From CBDCZY01 sp965224745 (GTDB lineage: Bacteria > Pseudomonadota > Gammaproteobacteria > Methylococcales > Methylomonadaceae), in NCBI GenBank assembly GCA_965224745.1, contig CBDCZY010000002.1, positions 682,001-746,000 on the forward strand: a stretch of DNA of 64,000 bases, written 5' to 3'. The position numbers and the translations under genes were made by a program. Below, piece after piece: positions 17,409 to 26,580 of this stretch (positions are counted from its first letter, which is position 1; every line of letters starts with the position of its first letter). Below the pieces are notes generated by a model, which saw nothing but the letters and a program-made list of their open reading frames with translations, was not told the origin of the DNA and did not search any database.

Positions 17409-18860
17409 CTAACCAACTATTGATTGTTCAACTTGACCGGCGTATTGTTCAAGGCTTGCAACGATTTCATTTAAACCCTGCTCATCCTGATGTTTTGTTT
17501 TTAATTCATTGATTCGATCTAAATGCTGAGCCATTAATGATTTCCCTTCAGAATTGTTAGTCTCCATTATTTTCTTTCGACAAAACTGTTTCCATTTAGC
17601 AAGCTCTTGATCCGTTAATGTTTCTGGAAAATTTCTGGCTCGATAGCGAAAAAGCATTTCACTAAGTCGTTTATCGTTGAATTTAAAGTCAATTTCTGCA
17701 AGCTTGGCGGGTTCTGACAAACGAATTTGTTCAAAAAGAGCTTTATCATGCTGGTTAAAAAAACCTCCGCTATAGATCATTAAGTCAGGATCGCTTTCAG
17801 TTTCATCGTAATTTGGCGAAAAGACCTGACCTAGTTTTTTTGCCAATGTAGGCTGTTGCTTAATTTTTTCAAGGTTTTCCAAACATAGAGATATATCTAT
17901 GTTCAAACGATCTTGATCAGTTGCTCTGAGCGTTTTGAGAGGGGCGATCACAGGGCAACGATTAAGGTGAATGGTTTTCAATGGAATTCTGTGGATTCCC
18001 TCTGGCAAATCGGTTGCTGCTGTAAACAGACGATGCTTAATTTCATCTGCAGTTAACTCAAGCATTGGAGCGGGATCTTCCGCTAAATTAAAAACGATGA
18101 CCTCGTTTTTATTAGTTGGGTGTTCACCTACAACCACCACTACAGCCAAACAGTGTTGGGCAGATGAATATCGACCAGACACATGCAGGATGGGTTGCAT
18201 ATTTGATGCTTGGAGCAGGGAATGTGCTTTTTGTTTTAATCGATTTTCAAATACAAAATGGAATAACTTTGGCAGTTTTTGTTTTATCAATTTGGCCAAT
18301 GCAATGGTTGCATAAACATCCGATAATGCATCGTGTGCAGAATGGTGTTCCAGGTCGTTAGCAGCAGATAAATCTTCCAAGCGCAAACTAACCGAGCCAT
18401 CTGGCTTAGTGGGCCATTGAATGGGCTCTGGTCTTAAAGCATAGGCGGTACGAACTAAATCAATGAGATCCCAACGAGAATTACCTTGCTGCCATTCACG
18501 GGCATAGGGATCAAGAAAATTTCGATAAAACAAATTGCGGGTGATTTCGTCGTCAAAACGAATATTATTATAGCCTACGGTGCAGGTTCCAGGCCGCGCA
18601 ATGTGTTGGTGAATGTTGGCAGAGAATTCAGTCTCGCAAACACCCTTGGAAACACCAATTTGCGGGGTGATACCAGTCAGCAAACAAGCTTCTGGATGCG
18701 GCAGATAATCTAATGACGGTTTACAGTAACAGGTAACCGGTTCTTCAATGATGTTTAACTTGATGTCTGTACGAATACCCGCAAACTGAACGGGTCGATC
18801 TCGTCGAGTATCGATTCCAAATGTTTCATAGTCGTGCCAGAAAAAAGAAGGAGTGGCCAT
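17409..18860 (-). CDS. sbcB: Exodeoxyribonuclease I
   Basis: This 483-residue DEDDh 3'-5' exonuclease acts on single-stranded DNA in mismatch repair and recombination. FFWHDYETFGID carries the first catalytic Asp/Glu, GYNNIRFDDEITRNLFYRNF is the ExoII-like motif, and HSAHDALSDVYATIALAKL holds the last His and Asp. The C-terminal SH3-like and helical domains follow, and length matches E. coli SbcB (475). Start ATG 18860 is 4 bases from the end of a repeat element, whose terminal GTGAAG may serve as ribosome-binding site. It is transcribed alone. Confidence 0.95.
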   Translation of the reverse strand: MATPSFFWHDYETFGIDTRRDRPVQFAGIRTDIKLNIIEEPVTCYCKPSLDYLPHPEACLLTGITPQIGVSKGVCETEFSANIHQHIARPGTCTVGYNNIRFDDEITRNLFYRNFLDPYAREWQQGNSRWDLIDLVRTAYALRPEPIQWPTKPDGSVSLRLEDLSAANDLEHHSAHDALSDVYATIALAKLIKQKLPKLFHFVFENRLKQKAHSLLQASNMQPILHVSGRYSSAQHCLAVVVVVGEHPTNKNEVIVFNLAEDPAPMLELTADEIKHRLFTAATDLPEGIHRIPLKTIHLNRCPVIAPLKTLRATDQDRLNIDISLCLENLEKIKQQPTLAKKLGQVFSPNYDETESDPDLMIYSGGFFNQHDKALFEQIRLSEPAKLAEIDFKFNDKRLSEMLFRYRARNFPETLTDQELAKWKQFCRKKIMETNNSEGKSLMAQHLDRINELKTKHQDEQGLNEIVASLEQYAGQVEQSIVG

Positions 18861-18863
18861 CTA

Positions 18864-19021
18864 ACTTCACGCGACCATGGATGCGAAATTTATAACGAGT
18901 TGATTTTTGTCGAGAGCAAGGCGCTGAAGTAGGCGCATAGCAAGCTACGCAACTGTTTGAGGAACGCAGTTTATCGGCAAAAATCGACCGATAGAAATCC
19001 GCTTTCGTGGTCGCGTGAAGT
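18864..19021. repeat. Short interspersed element, type B
   Basis: A 158-bp element has imperfect terminal inverted repeats of about 27 bases. The outer 13, ACTTCACGCGACC, are perfect on both ends. The core GGCGCATAGC-A-GCTACGCAACTG is shared with the reverse complement of the type A elements at 9090 and 19321, although the ends differ. It lies directly upstream of sbcB, leaving only 3 bases to the start codon, so sbcB expression must start in or pass through it. Confidence 0.75.
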
Positions 19022-19087
19022 ATAATTTAATTTTGGACATGTTTATCCTAAGGAACCGATCACGATATACACTTTTAAAATTCTCCA

Positions 19088-19267
19088 TTACACTTTCCCC
19101 TGTGCCTCTAAGGCTCTCCTCTTTTCACATTTCTTGACACAAATACAGTTCCCTTTGTTAAGACCGCCACAGGAGCCTTTTATACTTGGACGACCAAACA
19201 TAACTCCTACGGCCATGGTTGAAACAATGATTATCATAATCAGAAAGGTAATTAAAAATAATGTCAT
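19088..19267 (-). CDS. nqrM: NqrM, Na+-NQR maturation protein
   Basis: This 59-residue protein starts at ATG 19267, 7-8 bases after a GAGGTGA ribosome site. It has an N-terminal membrane helix (residues 3-24) followed by FGRPSIKGSCGGLN and NCICVKKC, four cysteines in the NqrM (DUF539) arrangement. NqrM is required to build the Fe site between NqrD and NqrE. The gene is downstream of nqrF on the same strand, as in Vibrio, but separated by 650 bases with a terminator and a type A repeat, so it probably has its own promoter. No apbE flavin transferase lies in the window. Confidence 0.88.
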   Translation of the reverse strand: MTLFLITFLIMIIIVSTMAVGVMFGRPSIKGSCGGLNKGNCICVKKCEKRRALEAQGKV

Positions 19268-19320
19268 ATTTTCACCTCATTTATCCTTACTCTCAAGACT
19301 TACAGTTTGAACGCAATTTA

Positions 19321-19477
19321 GAGCGAGGGGTTAATAATATCCGCATCTTGACTTGTCTTTTTGTCCGTCTTCCACGTTGTAGAAACAGTTGCGTAGCGTG
19401 CTATGCGCCTGTTTCTACGCCTTGAATACGAACAAAAATCCTGCGCCAAACTTCCGGATATTATTAAATCCTCGCTC
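19321..19477. repeat. Short interspersed element, type A copy 2
   Basis: A 157-bp element has terminal inverted repeats of 23 bases (GAGCGAGG...TTAATAATATCCG at 19321-19343 and its complement at 19455-19477, 21 of 23 matching). The interior aligns with 9090-9248, including ACTTGTCTTTTTGTCCG and a core with GTTGCGTAGC and GCTATGCGCC. The core folds on itself. It lies between nqrM and nqrF. Confidence 0.85.
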
Positions 19478-19692
19478 CTTAGTATAATCCTAGATCATTT
19501 GATGTCAGGAATAAAGCAGCAATATACCCTACCTTTGAAATCAACCCGACAAACGCATTGTTTTAAAAAAACTATTAGTAATTCTTCACATCTAGCTCTA
19601 TTTTGTCAGATTAGCAATAAGATCGTCATGCTCGTCGGAAACGGGTATACAGCGCCACGGATGGCAAGCTTTAATTCATCCATGAAGCCTGA

Positions 19693-19715
19693 ATTCCGGC
19701 AATCCCTGCCGGAAT
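19693..19715. repeat. Small perfect hairpin
   Basis: ATTCCGGCA and TGCCGGAAT form a 9-bp stem around a 5-base loop, reminiscent of REP-like hairpins. It lies in the nqrM-nqrF gap, where 19478-19844 otherwise shows no gene. Confidence 0.5.
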
Positions 19716-19844
19716 GACGATCTTTGAAAAAATGAATGATGTAATCTGACAAAGTAGAACTAGGGGTTCTATAATTTGAGCCATTTAGTATCCAAGTTTT
19801 CTCATTAGCAAAGAATAAATCTATTTTAATATTCGAAAGATAAT

Positions 19845-19873
19845 AAAAAAGGGGCTAGGTTAGCCCCTTTTGC
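19845..19873 (-). terminator. Terminator of the nqr operon
   Basis: Read on the minus strand it is AAAAGGGGCTA-ACC-TAGCCCCTTTT followed by more T residues, a strong Rho-independent hairpin 44 bases after the nqrF stop. It should end the nqrABCDEF transcript before nqrM. Confidence 0.88.
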
Positions 19874-19916
19874 ATAATTAAATTCTTTACAGTATTTCTA
19901 GCATCCTGCCAAAAGA

Positions 19917-21140
19917 TTACCCACCAAAATCATCCAGCATGATGTGATCATCTTCAACGCCTAAATTTTGCAACATTTTGATACATGCTGCGTTCATCAT
20001 CGGTGGACCACACATGTAAAATTCACAGTCTTCGGGTGCCACATGTTCTTTTAAATAATTGTTGTAAATCACTTCATGAATAAATCCAGTATGGCCCTCC
20101 CAATTGTCCCCAGGTAAAGGATCGGACAAAGCAAGATGCCATTCAAAGTTGGGATTTTCTTTCTGCAACATATCGAACTCATCAGCATAAAAAACTTCTC
20201 GCTCACTTCTGGCGCCGTACCAAAAGGTCATTTTTCTATCCGTTTTAAGCCGTCTTAACTGATCGAAAATATGCGATCGCATTGGCGCCATACCGGCTCC
20301 GCCACCGATAAATACCATTTCGTTTTTGGTCTCTTTTGCAAAAAACTCCCCAAATGGCCCGGAAATAGTAACTTTATCGCCCGGCTTTAGATTAAAAATA
20401 AAGGACGACATAATGCCTGGTGGAATATCAGCAGCAGCGCCTGGCGGTGGAGTCGCAACACGTACGTTAAGCATTATCATCCCTTTTTCTTCAGGATAAT
20501 TGGCCATGGAATAGGCTCTCATAGCAGGTTCTTTCACATCCGCAACATAGCGCCACAACTTGAATTTATCCCAGTCGGAACGAAATTCCTCTTCAATATT
20601 AAATTCTTTATATTCCGCACGATAAGGAGGACATTCAATCTGTATATAGCCACCAGCCCTAAAATCGACGTTTTCTCCTTCAGGCAATTCCAAGACTAGT
20701 TCTTTGATAAAAGTCGCAACGTTATGATTCGAGCGAACAGTACACTCCCACTTTTTGACCCCAAAAATTTCTTCTTCAACATGAATTTTCATGTTTTGCT
20801 TGCAGGCCACTTGACATGAAAGCCGATCTCCTTCGGCCGCTTCCCGTTTATTGATGTGAGATGTTTCTGTCGGCAATATTTCGCCGCCGCCTTCCAAAAC
20901 CTGGACTCGACATTGCGCGCAGGTTCCTCCACCACCACAAGCTGAAGGAACGAACAATCCGACATCGGCCAATGCGGTCAGCAACTTCGAGCCCATCGGC
21001 ACGTGTACTTCCTTTTCATTATTGATAAGGATCGTTACGTCGCCGGAAGCAACTAGCTGGCTCTTGGCACCAATAATTACAAAAACAAGCGCAATTACGA
21101 TGGCGGTAAAAAAAATAACGCCTAATAGTATTTCAAGCAT
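19917..21140 (-). CDS. nqrF: Na+-translocating NADH:quinone reductase subunit F
   Basis: NqrF is the NADH-oxidising subunit. The 407 residues comprise an N-terminal membrane helix (3-25), a 2Fe-2S ferredoxin domain with C68, C74, C77 and C109, then a ferredoxin reductase-like part with FAD motif RAYSMANYP and NADH-binding FIGGGAGMAPMRSH, and CEFYMCGPPMM near the end. It is the last gene of the operon, 12 bases after nqrE, with a strong terminator behind it. Confidence 0.97.
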   Translation of the reverse strand: MLEILLGVIFFTAIVIALVFVIIGAKSQLVASGDVTILINNEKEVHVPMGSKLLTALADVGLFVPSACGGGGTCAQCRVQVLEGGGEILPTETSHINKREAAEGDRLSCQVACKQNMKIHVEEEIFGVKKWECTVRSNHNVATFIKELVLELPEGENVDFRAGGYIQIECPPYRAEYKEFNIEEEFRSDWDKFKLWRYVADVKEPAMRAYSMANYPEEKGMIMLNVRVATPPPGAAADIPPGIMSSFIFNLKPGDKVTISGPFGEFFAKETKNEMVFIGGGAGMAPMRSHIFDQLRRLKTDRKMTFWYGARSEREVFYADEFDMLQKENPNFEWHLALSDPLPGDNWEGHTGFIHEVIYNNYLKEHVAPEDCEFYMCGPPMMNAACIKMLQNLGVEDDHIMLDDFGG

Positions 21141-21152
21141 TTTTGTACCTAA

Positions 21153-21761
21153 TTAGAGTTGAATACCAGAGAAAGCCATAAAGCCTAAAGACATTAGACC
21201 TGCGGTTACAAATGTAATGCCAAGCCCTTGCAAACCGGCAGGAATATCACTGTATTTCAGCTTTTCCCGAATACCCGCCATCAGAGTTATCGCCAGCGCC
21301 CAGCCGAACCCACTACCGATACCATATACAACGCTCTCGCTAAAGTTATAATCTCGTTCAATCATGAACAAACTACCCGCTAAAATGGCGCAATTTACAG
21401 TGATTAATGGTAAAAAAATGCCAAGCGCGTTATATAGTGCAGGGAAAAATCTATCGAGTACCATCTCCAAAATCTGTACCAGAGCAGCAATCACTCCAAT
21501 ACAACTTAATAAAGCCAAAAAGCTCAGGTCTACGTCTGGAACGCCCATCCATGACAAAGCGCCCTCTTTTAAAAGAGAATTGTAAATGACATTATTGACA
21601 GGAACTGTCAGTAATTGAACGATGAGAACAGCAATGCCTAATCCTATTGCTGTAGATATCTTCTTTGAAACCGCTATAAAAGTACACATCCCCAGAAAGA
21701 AGGAAAGCGCCAAGTTTTCAATAAAAACGGATTTAACGAATAAACTTAAATAAGCTTCCAT
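21153..21761 (-). CDS. nqrE: Na+-NQR subunit E
   Basis: This six-helix membrane subunit, together with NqrD, holds a buried Fe centre. The family begins with MExYxSLFV, and here MEAYLSLFVKSVFIENLALSFFLGMCTF starts at ATG 21761. That is one base after the nqrD stop and a few bases after GGAGACTC, so I prefer it over the longer frame that begins at 21785. The product is 202 residues. The MCTF cysteine in helix 1 and GSLFMIERDYNF in helix 4 are typical. Confidence 0.95.
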   Translation of the reverse strand: MEAYLSLFVKSVFIENLALSFFLGMCTFIAVSKKISTAIGLGIAVLIVQLLTVPVNNVIYNSLLKEGALSWMGVPDVDLSFLALLSCIGVIAALVQILEMVLDRFFPALYNALGIFLPLITVNCAILAGSLFMIERDYNFSESVVYGIGSGFGWALAITLMAGIREKLKYSDIPAGLQGLGITFVTAGLMSLGFMAFSGIQL

Positions 21762-21762
21762 T

Positions 21763-22434
21763 TTAGTGAGTCTCCATTGTGCCATGAGCTATAGGCATAA
21801 TTTTGTATTCGTAAGCTTCTACTTGAGCTGGTTTCCACGATCTGACCGCCCAAATTATAAACCCAATCAGAAAGAATGCACTGGGTGGTAATAGCAATAA
21901 ACCATTGGGTACGTACCAACCACCATCTTGAACTAAAGGTAACACTTCAAAACCAAACAATTTACCTGAACCAAAAAGTTCACGAACAAACGCTACCATC
22001 ATTAGAATTAAGCTATAGCCCAGACCATTACCAACACCGTCATAAAAACTTTCGAGAGGTGGGTTTTTCATCGCATAGGCTTCAGCCCGTCCCATCACAA
22101 TACAATTAGTAATGATAAGACCAACAAAAACAGAAAGCTGCTTGCTAACATCATAGGCGAAGGCTTTTAATATCTGGTCTACGACTATCACCAATGAAGC
22201 GATGATAGTCATTTGAACAATAATTCTGATGCTGCCTGGTATATGTTGCCGAATAAGGCTGATTGAAGCACTGGAACAAGCAACCACCGAGGTTAACGCG
22301 ATAGACATGATCAGCGATGTTGATAACTGAGATGTTACCGCTAATGCAGAACAAATGCCAAGCACTTGTAAAGTAATTGGATTGTTATCAACCAGCGGAT
22401 CGGTAATAACTTTTTTTGTTTCTTCATTCAACAT
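21763..22434 (-). CDS. nqrD: Na+-NQR subunit D
   Basis: This 223-residue membrane protein is homologous to NqrE and RnfA/E. It has six helices, LQVLGICSALAVTS in helix 1, and FVGLIITNCIVMGRAEAYAMKNPP, the conserved cysteine and loop of the family. It is separated from nqrC by 6 bases and followed by nqrE after one base. With NqrE it forms the Na+ and electron path across the membrane. Confidence 0.96.
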   Translation of the reverse strand: MLNEETKKVITDPLVDNNPITLQVLGICSALAVTSQLSTSLIMSIALTSVVACSSASISLIRQHIPGSIRIIVQMTIIASLVIVVDQILKAFAYDVSKQLSVFVGLIITNCIVMGRAEAYAMKNPPLESFYDGVGNGLGYSLILMMVAFVRELFGSGKLFGFEVLPLVQDGGWYVPNGLLLLPPSAFFLIGFIIWAVRSWKPAQVEAYEYKIMPIAHGTMETH

Positions 22435-22440
22435 GATGAT

Positions 22441-23304
22441 TCACCCTTTTGATTTAACTCTGTCTAAATATTTAGCAAACCCGTCATTGCCCAGCCAGTA
22501 TTTGATCAGATTTGTTACGCCAACACTTGTCAAAGTTGCCCCTGCCAAGCCATCAACTTTGTAAACCGCATCAGGTTTGGAGGTATCAACATTACCTTTG
22601 ATTAATCCTAATATTGGAGCCCCATCTTTAGAATAGATTTTTTTTCCTCTCCAAAGTTCGCGCCATTTCGGATTAACGACTTCTCCACCAAGTCCTGGCG
22701 TTTCAGCCTGGTCATAAAAATTGATACTTTGTACTGTTTGCCCATCAGGTTCGATAGCTAAAAAACCATAGAGCGTAGACCATAGTCCATAACCGTGAAC
22801 AGGGAGGACTATAGATTGAATTTTTTGTTTATTTTTAACAATATATACTTTAGCAAATTTTGCTTTTCTTCTAATACTGGCTATATCTTTACCGCTTGGA
22901 ATGTCAATACTGGTTGCCGGATCTTTGGCTGCCTTTCTTTGATCGTAACTCTCAACATCAATATCGGCGACATAATCACCGGTAGCAAGATCGACCACTT
23001 TTGGTTCGACCAGCTCTTTAAATGCTTCATCAATATCGGTGTCTTCATTCATCAAGCCTGCAACATCCAGGATGTTTTTCTTCATATCCAAAGCTTTGTT
23101 ATGCTGCTGCAAAGGTCGCAAAGCAACCGCCGAAAAAGAAACCAAGATGGCACAAACAAAACAGACTGCAAGCGCTACTGCGATGGTTTTTTCCAGGCTG
23201 TCATTACCAAGTGCCAGTACTTTTTCTCGATAAACTTTAAATTTTTCATTAAACACCGCCAACTGGGAATCGGATGTCTGCTGATTTTTGGGGTCATTAG
23301 GCAT
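22441..23304 (-). CDS. nqrC: Na+-NQR subunit C
   Basis: NqrC has one N-terminal membrane helix (about 39-60) and a periplasmic FMN-binding domain. FMN is attached by phosphodiester to a threonine. The site here is DGLAGATLTS, with T257, so the usual Ser of the SGAT motif is Ala, which the flavin transferase ApbE generally tolerates. Length is 287 residues, and the N-terminus is a little longer than usual. It overlaps nqrB by 8 bases. Confidence 0.95.
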   Translation of the reverse strand: MPNDPKNQQTSDSQLAVFNEKFKVYREKVLALGNDSLEKTIAVALAVCFVCAILVSFSAVALRPLQQHNKALDMKKNILDVAGLMNEDTDIDEAFKELVEPKVVDLATGDYVADIDVESYDQRKAAKDPATSIDIPSGKDIASIRRKAKFAKVYIVKNKQKIQSIVLPVHGYGLWSTLYGFLAIEPDGQTVQSINFYDQAETPGLGGEVVNPKWRELWRGKKIYSKDGAPILGLIKGNVDTSKPDAVYKVDGLAGATLTSVGVTNLIKYWLGNDGFAKYLDRVKSKG

Positions 23305-24505
23305 GTCTTTTGATCCTTCTACTAATATTGGCTTGAATCACGAAATAATCAATGATCGGAGCAAACATGTTGGTAAACAATATGGAAAGCATAATTCCTT
23401 CTGGAAATGCTGGGTTAACAACACGAATGAGCACGGTCATGACACCAATCAAACCACCGTAAATCCAGCGTCCCGTGTTAGTCATCGAGGCACTCACAGG
23501 GTCGGTAGCCATGTAAGCCATCCCAAACGCAAAACCACCCAGAGAAAGGTGCCAGTACCAGGGGAGAGCAAACATAGGGTTGGTTTCACTTCCGATAATA
23601 TTAAATATCAATGACATCACCAGCATACCAATAAATACGCCAGCTACAATTCGATAGGAAGCAATACGGGTGTAAATCAAAAAAGCGACTCCCACCAAAC
23701 AAGCAAGCGTAGATGTTTCACCCATTGACCCAGGCATAAAGCCGATAAAAGTTTGTATCCAGCCGTACCCTGCATTGGTAATAGCATCTACTCCACCACT
23801 AGCAGCAAGGCCTAATGGAGTTGCGCCACTAAATCCATCAACTGCAACCCAAACAGAATCGCCTGACATATAAGCCGGGTAAGCAAAATAAAGAAAGGCA
23901 CGACCAGTCAACGCTGGATTGAGGAAGTTTTTGCCTGTTCCGCCGAAAATCTCTTTACCAATGACAATGCCAAAAGAAATGCCCAACGCCACCTGCCACA
24001 AAGGTATCGTAGGCGGCAAAATGAGGGCATAGAGCATGGAAGAGACCAGAAAACCTTCATTTATTTCGTGTTTGCGGACAGTGGCAAATACTACTTCCCA
24101 TATTCCACCCACTGCCAGTGTCGTGATATAAACAGGTAGAAAATACAACAACCCATGCACAAAGCAAGAAAATGGATTCAAGGTGCTATAACCGAAAAAC
24201 TCCATTATCGCGTTGCGCCAATTAGGGATTGCATTTACCCCTAAACTTTCCATGGCGGAATTGGCTTGATAGCCGGTGTTATAACAAGCCATCAAAACGC
24301 AAAAAACGGTTCCTATCACAACATAGGTCATGGTTCGTTTCAGATCAATACCATCTCTGACATGCGTTGTTCCATGAGTAACATCAGGCGGAGTATAAAG
24401 GAACGTATCTACCATTTCGTAGATACCATAGTACCTTTCTAGCTTCCCACCTTCTGTAAAATGCGTGTGTAACTTATTTAAGAATCTTCTTGTTGGCGAC
24501 ATCAA
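23297..24505 (-). CDS. nqrB: Na+-NQR subunit B
   Basis: This large membrane subunit (402 residues, about ten helices) carries riboflavin and a covalently bound FMN. The flavinylation motif is DGFSGATPLG, with T229. IGKEIFGGTGKNFLNPALTGRAF is the signature shared with RnfD. It starts inside the last codons of nqrA (4-base overlap). It provides the main Na+ channel. Confidence 0.97.
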   Translation of the reverse strand: MMSPTRRFLNKLHTHFTEGGKLERYYGIYEMVDTFLYTPPDVTHGTTHVRDGIDLKRTMTYVVIGTVFCVLMACYNTGYQANSAMESLGVNAIPNWRNAIMEFFGYSTLNPFSCFVHGLLYFLPVYITTLAVGGIWEVVFATVRKHEINEGFLVSSMLYALILPPTIPLWQVALGISFGIVIGKEIFGGTGKNFLNPALTGRAFLYFAYPAYMSGDSVWVAVDGFSGATPLGLAASGGVDAITNAGYGWIQTFIGFMPGSMGETSTLACLVGVAFLIYTRIASYRIVAGVFIGMLVMSLIFNIIGSETNPMFALPWYWHLSLGGFAFGMAYMATDPVSASMTNTGRWIYGGLIGVMTVLIRVVNPAFPEGIMLSILFTNMFAPIIDYFVIQANISRRIKRHA

Positions 24506-25854
24506 CCTTCCTTCTCAATCTTGGTTAAATTTGCTCTTAAGACAGGGCCAAAGTCATGTTTACCCGGATCGACGAACGTACAAAGAGCTAAATCTTCTTC
24601 ATTTAATTCTAAGCAACCTAAAGCTTGGGCGCTATCGGTATCTCCAACTACTAATGACTTAAGCAATGGTGTAGCTAAAATATCGAGAGGCATGACCTGT
24701 TCATAGGCTCCAATAGGAACTATTGCCCTGGGGCTACCGTTCTTATTAGTAGTCAGTGGGAATTTCCTACCGTTATCTCTATCTTTGGTTGAAGAAAAAA
24801 CGTTTAAAGCAGAGTATTTGTTTTTTCCCGGTACAATCCAACCAAAAAACTCGCGAGCACGGCCTTCAGACAGAGTTGTAATCTGATTATGATAAAAGCC
24901 TAAAAAAGCACTCCACTCTGCAGCTCGATGTCCATGCAGTACTGAACCCGATACCACTCTATTCTCTCCAGGCACGAGCTCATCCATTACAAGATCATTT
25001 ATGTTGGCACCAATTTGAGTGCTCAATAAGCGAGGCTTTTTAACACCCGGACCGGCCAACGAAACTACCCTCTCAACACTAAGCTTGCCTGTTGTAAAAA
25101 GCTCACCGATATTAATAACGGCTTGATAATCAATATGCCATACCAATTTTGACGCATTAACCGGATCAATGAAGTGTATATGAGTTCCAGGCAGTCCGGC
25201 AGGATGTGGCCCAGAAAATTCTGCTGTAGTGAGGTTAGTAATATTATCCGTCTGAATATCCGTTGATGGCGCTTTGCACAAATACACTGAGCCCTCTGTA
25301 AGCCTGGAAACCACTTTCAGACCAACTATAAATTGTTTTTCTTTTGCTTTGATAACAACTTGAGGATCAGCAGCCAATGGATTGGTATCTATTGCCGTAA
25401 CAAAAATCGATCTTGGTTTGACATCCACTTTTGCCACTTTGCCATAAGGCCTTTCCCTAAAAGCCACCCAAAGCCCAGAAACAAGAAGATTTTCTTTGGC
25501 TTGCTCTGAAGTCAAACTATCTATTTTAGCTGGCGAATACTTGGTAAAGCTTTCAGCGGCTTCCCCTTGTATATTAATGACAACAGACTGCAAAACACGT
25601 TTCGCACCTCTATTGATTGCCTTAACAACACCAGCAGCCGGTGCAGTAAAATTAACGCCAGGGTTTTTTCTATCAGTAAAGAGGGTCTGACCTAACTTAA
25701 CGGTATCGCCTTCCTTCACTAACATGGTTGGTTTAAGATCAACAAAATCATGACCCAGCAGGGCTACTGAATCAATTTTTTTCCCTTTTTCAATCGCTTG
25801 CTCAGGCTCTCCCTGAATCGGAAGATCCAAACCCTTTTTAATATTAAATTGCAT
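24502..25854 (-). CDS. nqrA: Na+-NQR subunit A
   Basis: This cytoplasmic subunit (450 residues) has the N-terminal biotinyl/lipoyl-like segment FNIKKGLDLPIQGEPEQAI and SVALLGHDFVDLKPTMLVKEGD, and a C-terminal RnfC-like region with TQIGANINDLVMDELV. NqrA homologues begin within one or two residues of the IKKGLDLP segment, so ATG 25854 is taken as start instead of the in-frame codon at 25878. It is first in the nqrABCDEF operon, and the promoter is expected in 25855-26000. The complex oxidises NADH and pumps Na+, an alternative to complex I. Confidence 0.95.
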   Translation of the reverse strand: MQFNIKKGLDLPIQGEPEQAIEKGKKIDSVALLGHDFVDLKPTMLVKEGDTVKLGQTLFTDRKNPGVNFTAPAAGVVKAINRGAKRVLQSVVINIQGEAAESFTKYSPAKIDSLTSEQAKENLLVSGLWVAFRERPYGKVAKVDVKPRSIFVTAIDTNPLAADPQVVIKAKEKQFIVGLKVVSRLTEGSVYLCKAPSTDIQTDNITNLTTAEFSGPHPAGLPGTHIHFIDPVNASKLVWHIDYQAVINIGELFTTGKLSVERVVSLAGPGVKKPRLLSTQIGANINDLVMDELVPGENRVVSGSVLHGHRAAEWSAFLGFYHNQITTLSEGRAREFFGWIVPGKNKYSALNVFSSTKDRDNGRKFPLTTNKNGSPRAIVPIGAYEQVMPLDILATPLLKSLVVGDTDSAQALGCLELNEEDLALCTFVDPGKHDFGPVLRANLTKIEKEG

Positions 25855-25878
25855 ATGAATTAGCCTGCTTCCAGACAA

Positions 25879-26332
25879 ATAAGTGACTGAGAGACCTTTC
25901 CTGGTAAGCGTTAGAAAAAGGCCCTAAATGAATGAGGTAAAATAACACGGGTATTAGATCATAAACTTTGCTTTATCTCAACGTGTGATGTATTCGTTGC
26001 TTAGCCCGATGATTAAGAAAATGGACTGTAGAAATGCTGTAAAGGAAGCTTTTTGGAACAATAAAAAAGCTTTTATTATGTCTACTTCATCATCTAAAAC
26101 CTCACCAGCACATGCCATATGGCGCGAGGCAAGGTTAAGCCCTGTTGGCTTTGTCCAAAGCCTCCACTGGTGAGCGTTCATTGCCTATTTTTTAAACAGT
26201 GCTGGCCTACGAAATCCAAGCATTCAGAAAGCCAGGAAACTGTTGGATGTCACGTCTCATCATTGAGGTGTGGAGGTTTTTTCGCTGATCGATTATCGAA
26301 AAAAAAAGCATTGTTTTCAATTCATGAAGAAA
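25879..26332. other. Non-coding gap upstream of nqrA
   Basis: I find no convincing gene in these 450 bases. Short frames on both strands overlap each other and have no family features. It must contain the nqr promoter; no riboswitch or clear operator could be recognised by eye. Confidence 0.5.
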
Positions 26333-26554
26333 CTATTTTACAGACAATGATTCCTGAAGTAGCACCAAAACCTGTACACCAATAAATGGGGTTAATAGTG
26401 ATTGCAAATAATCCACATTAGATATTACAGATGTCATCAATGGAAGTTTTTCCAGCTTTGCAACAAAGAAAGACTGATTATTACCAATCGACATAACACG
26501 CACTAAGGTTATATGGGCAACTTCCTCCTTAACCTGGTTACAAACTGTTATCAA
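26333..26554 (-). CDS. Possible small protein downstream of nadA
   Basis: This 73-codon frame uses TTG as first codon and begins 26 bases after the nadA stop. The frame is open further up, almost to that stop. The translation has a protein-like pattern (EEVAHITLVRVMSIGNNQSFF, LPLMTSVISNVDYLQSLLTPFIGVQVLVLLQ), with alternating hydrophobic strands and helices. There is no recognisable ribosome site and no family I know. It could be a remnant of a larger gene. Confidence 0.3.
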   Translation of the reverse strand: MITVCNQVKEEVAHITLVRVMSIGNNQSFFVAKLEKLPLMTSVISNVDYLQSLLTPFIGVQVLVLLQESLSVK

Positions 26555-26580
26555 TAGTGTCGAAAAAGATCCGGTGAATA

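Noticed and set aside
9090..19477. The repeats as a CRISPR array
   Set aside because: The copies are 10 kb apart, about 158 bp long and palindromic; there is no regular spacer structure and no cas gene in the window.
23288..23614. Long plus-strand frames antisense to nqrB and nqrC
   Set aside because: They are shadows of the nqr genes and have no independent signals.
25978..26181. Overlapping frames upstream of nqrA on both strands
   Set aside because: Several short frames cover the same bases on both strands, none with protein-like hydrophobic patterns or a ribosome site.
26333..26554. A named gene downstream of nadA
   Set aside because: The frame looks protein-like but I could not match it to any family, so it is listed only as a possible small protein.
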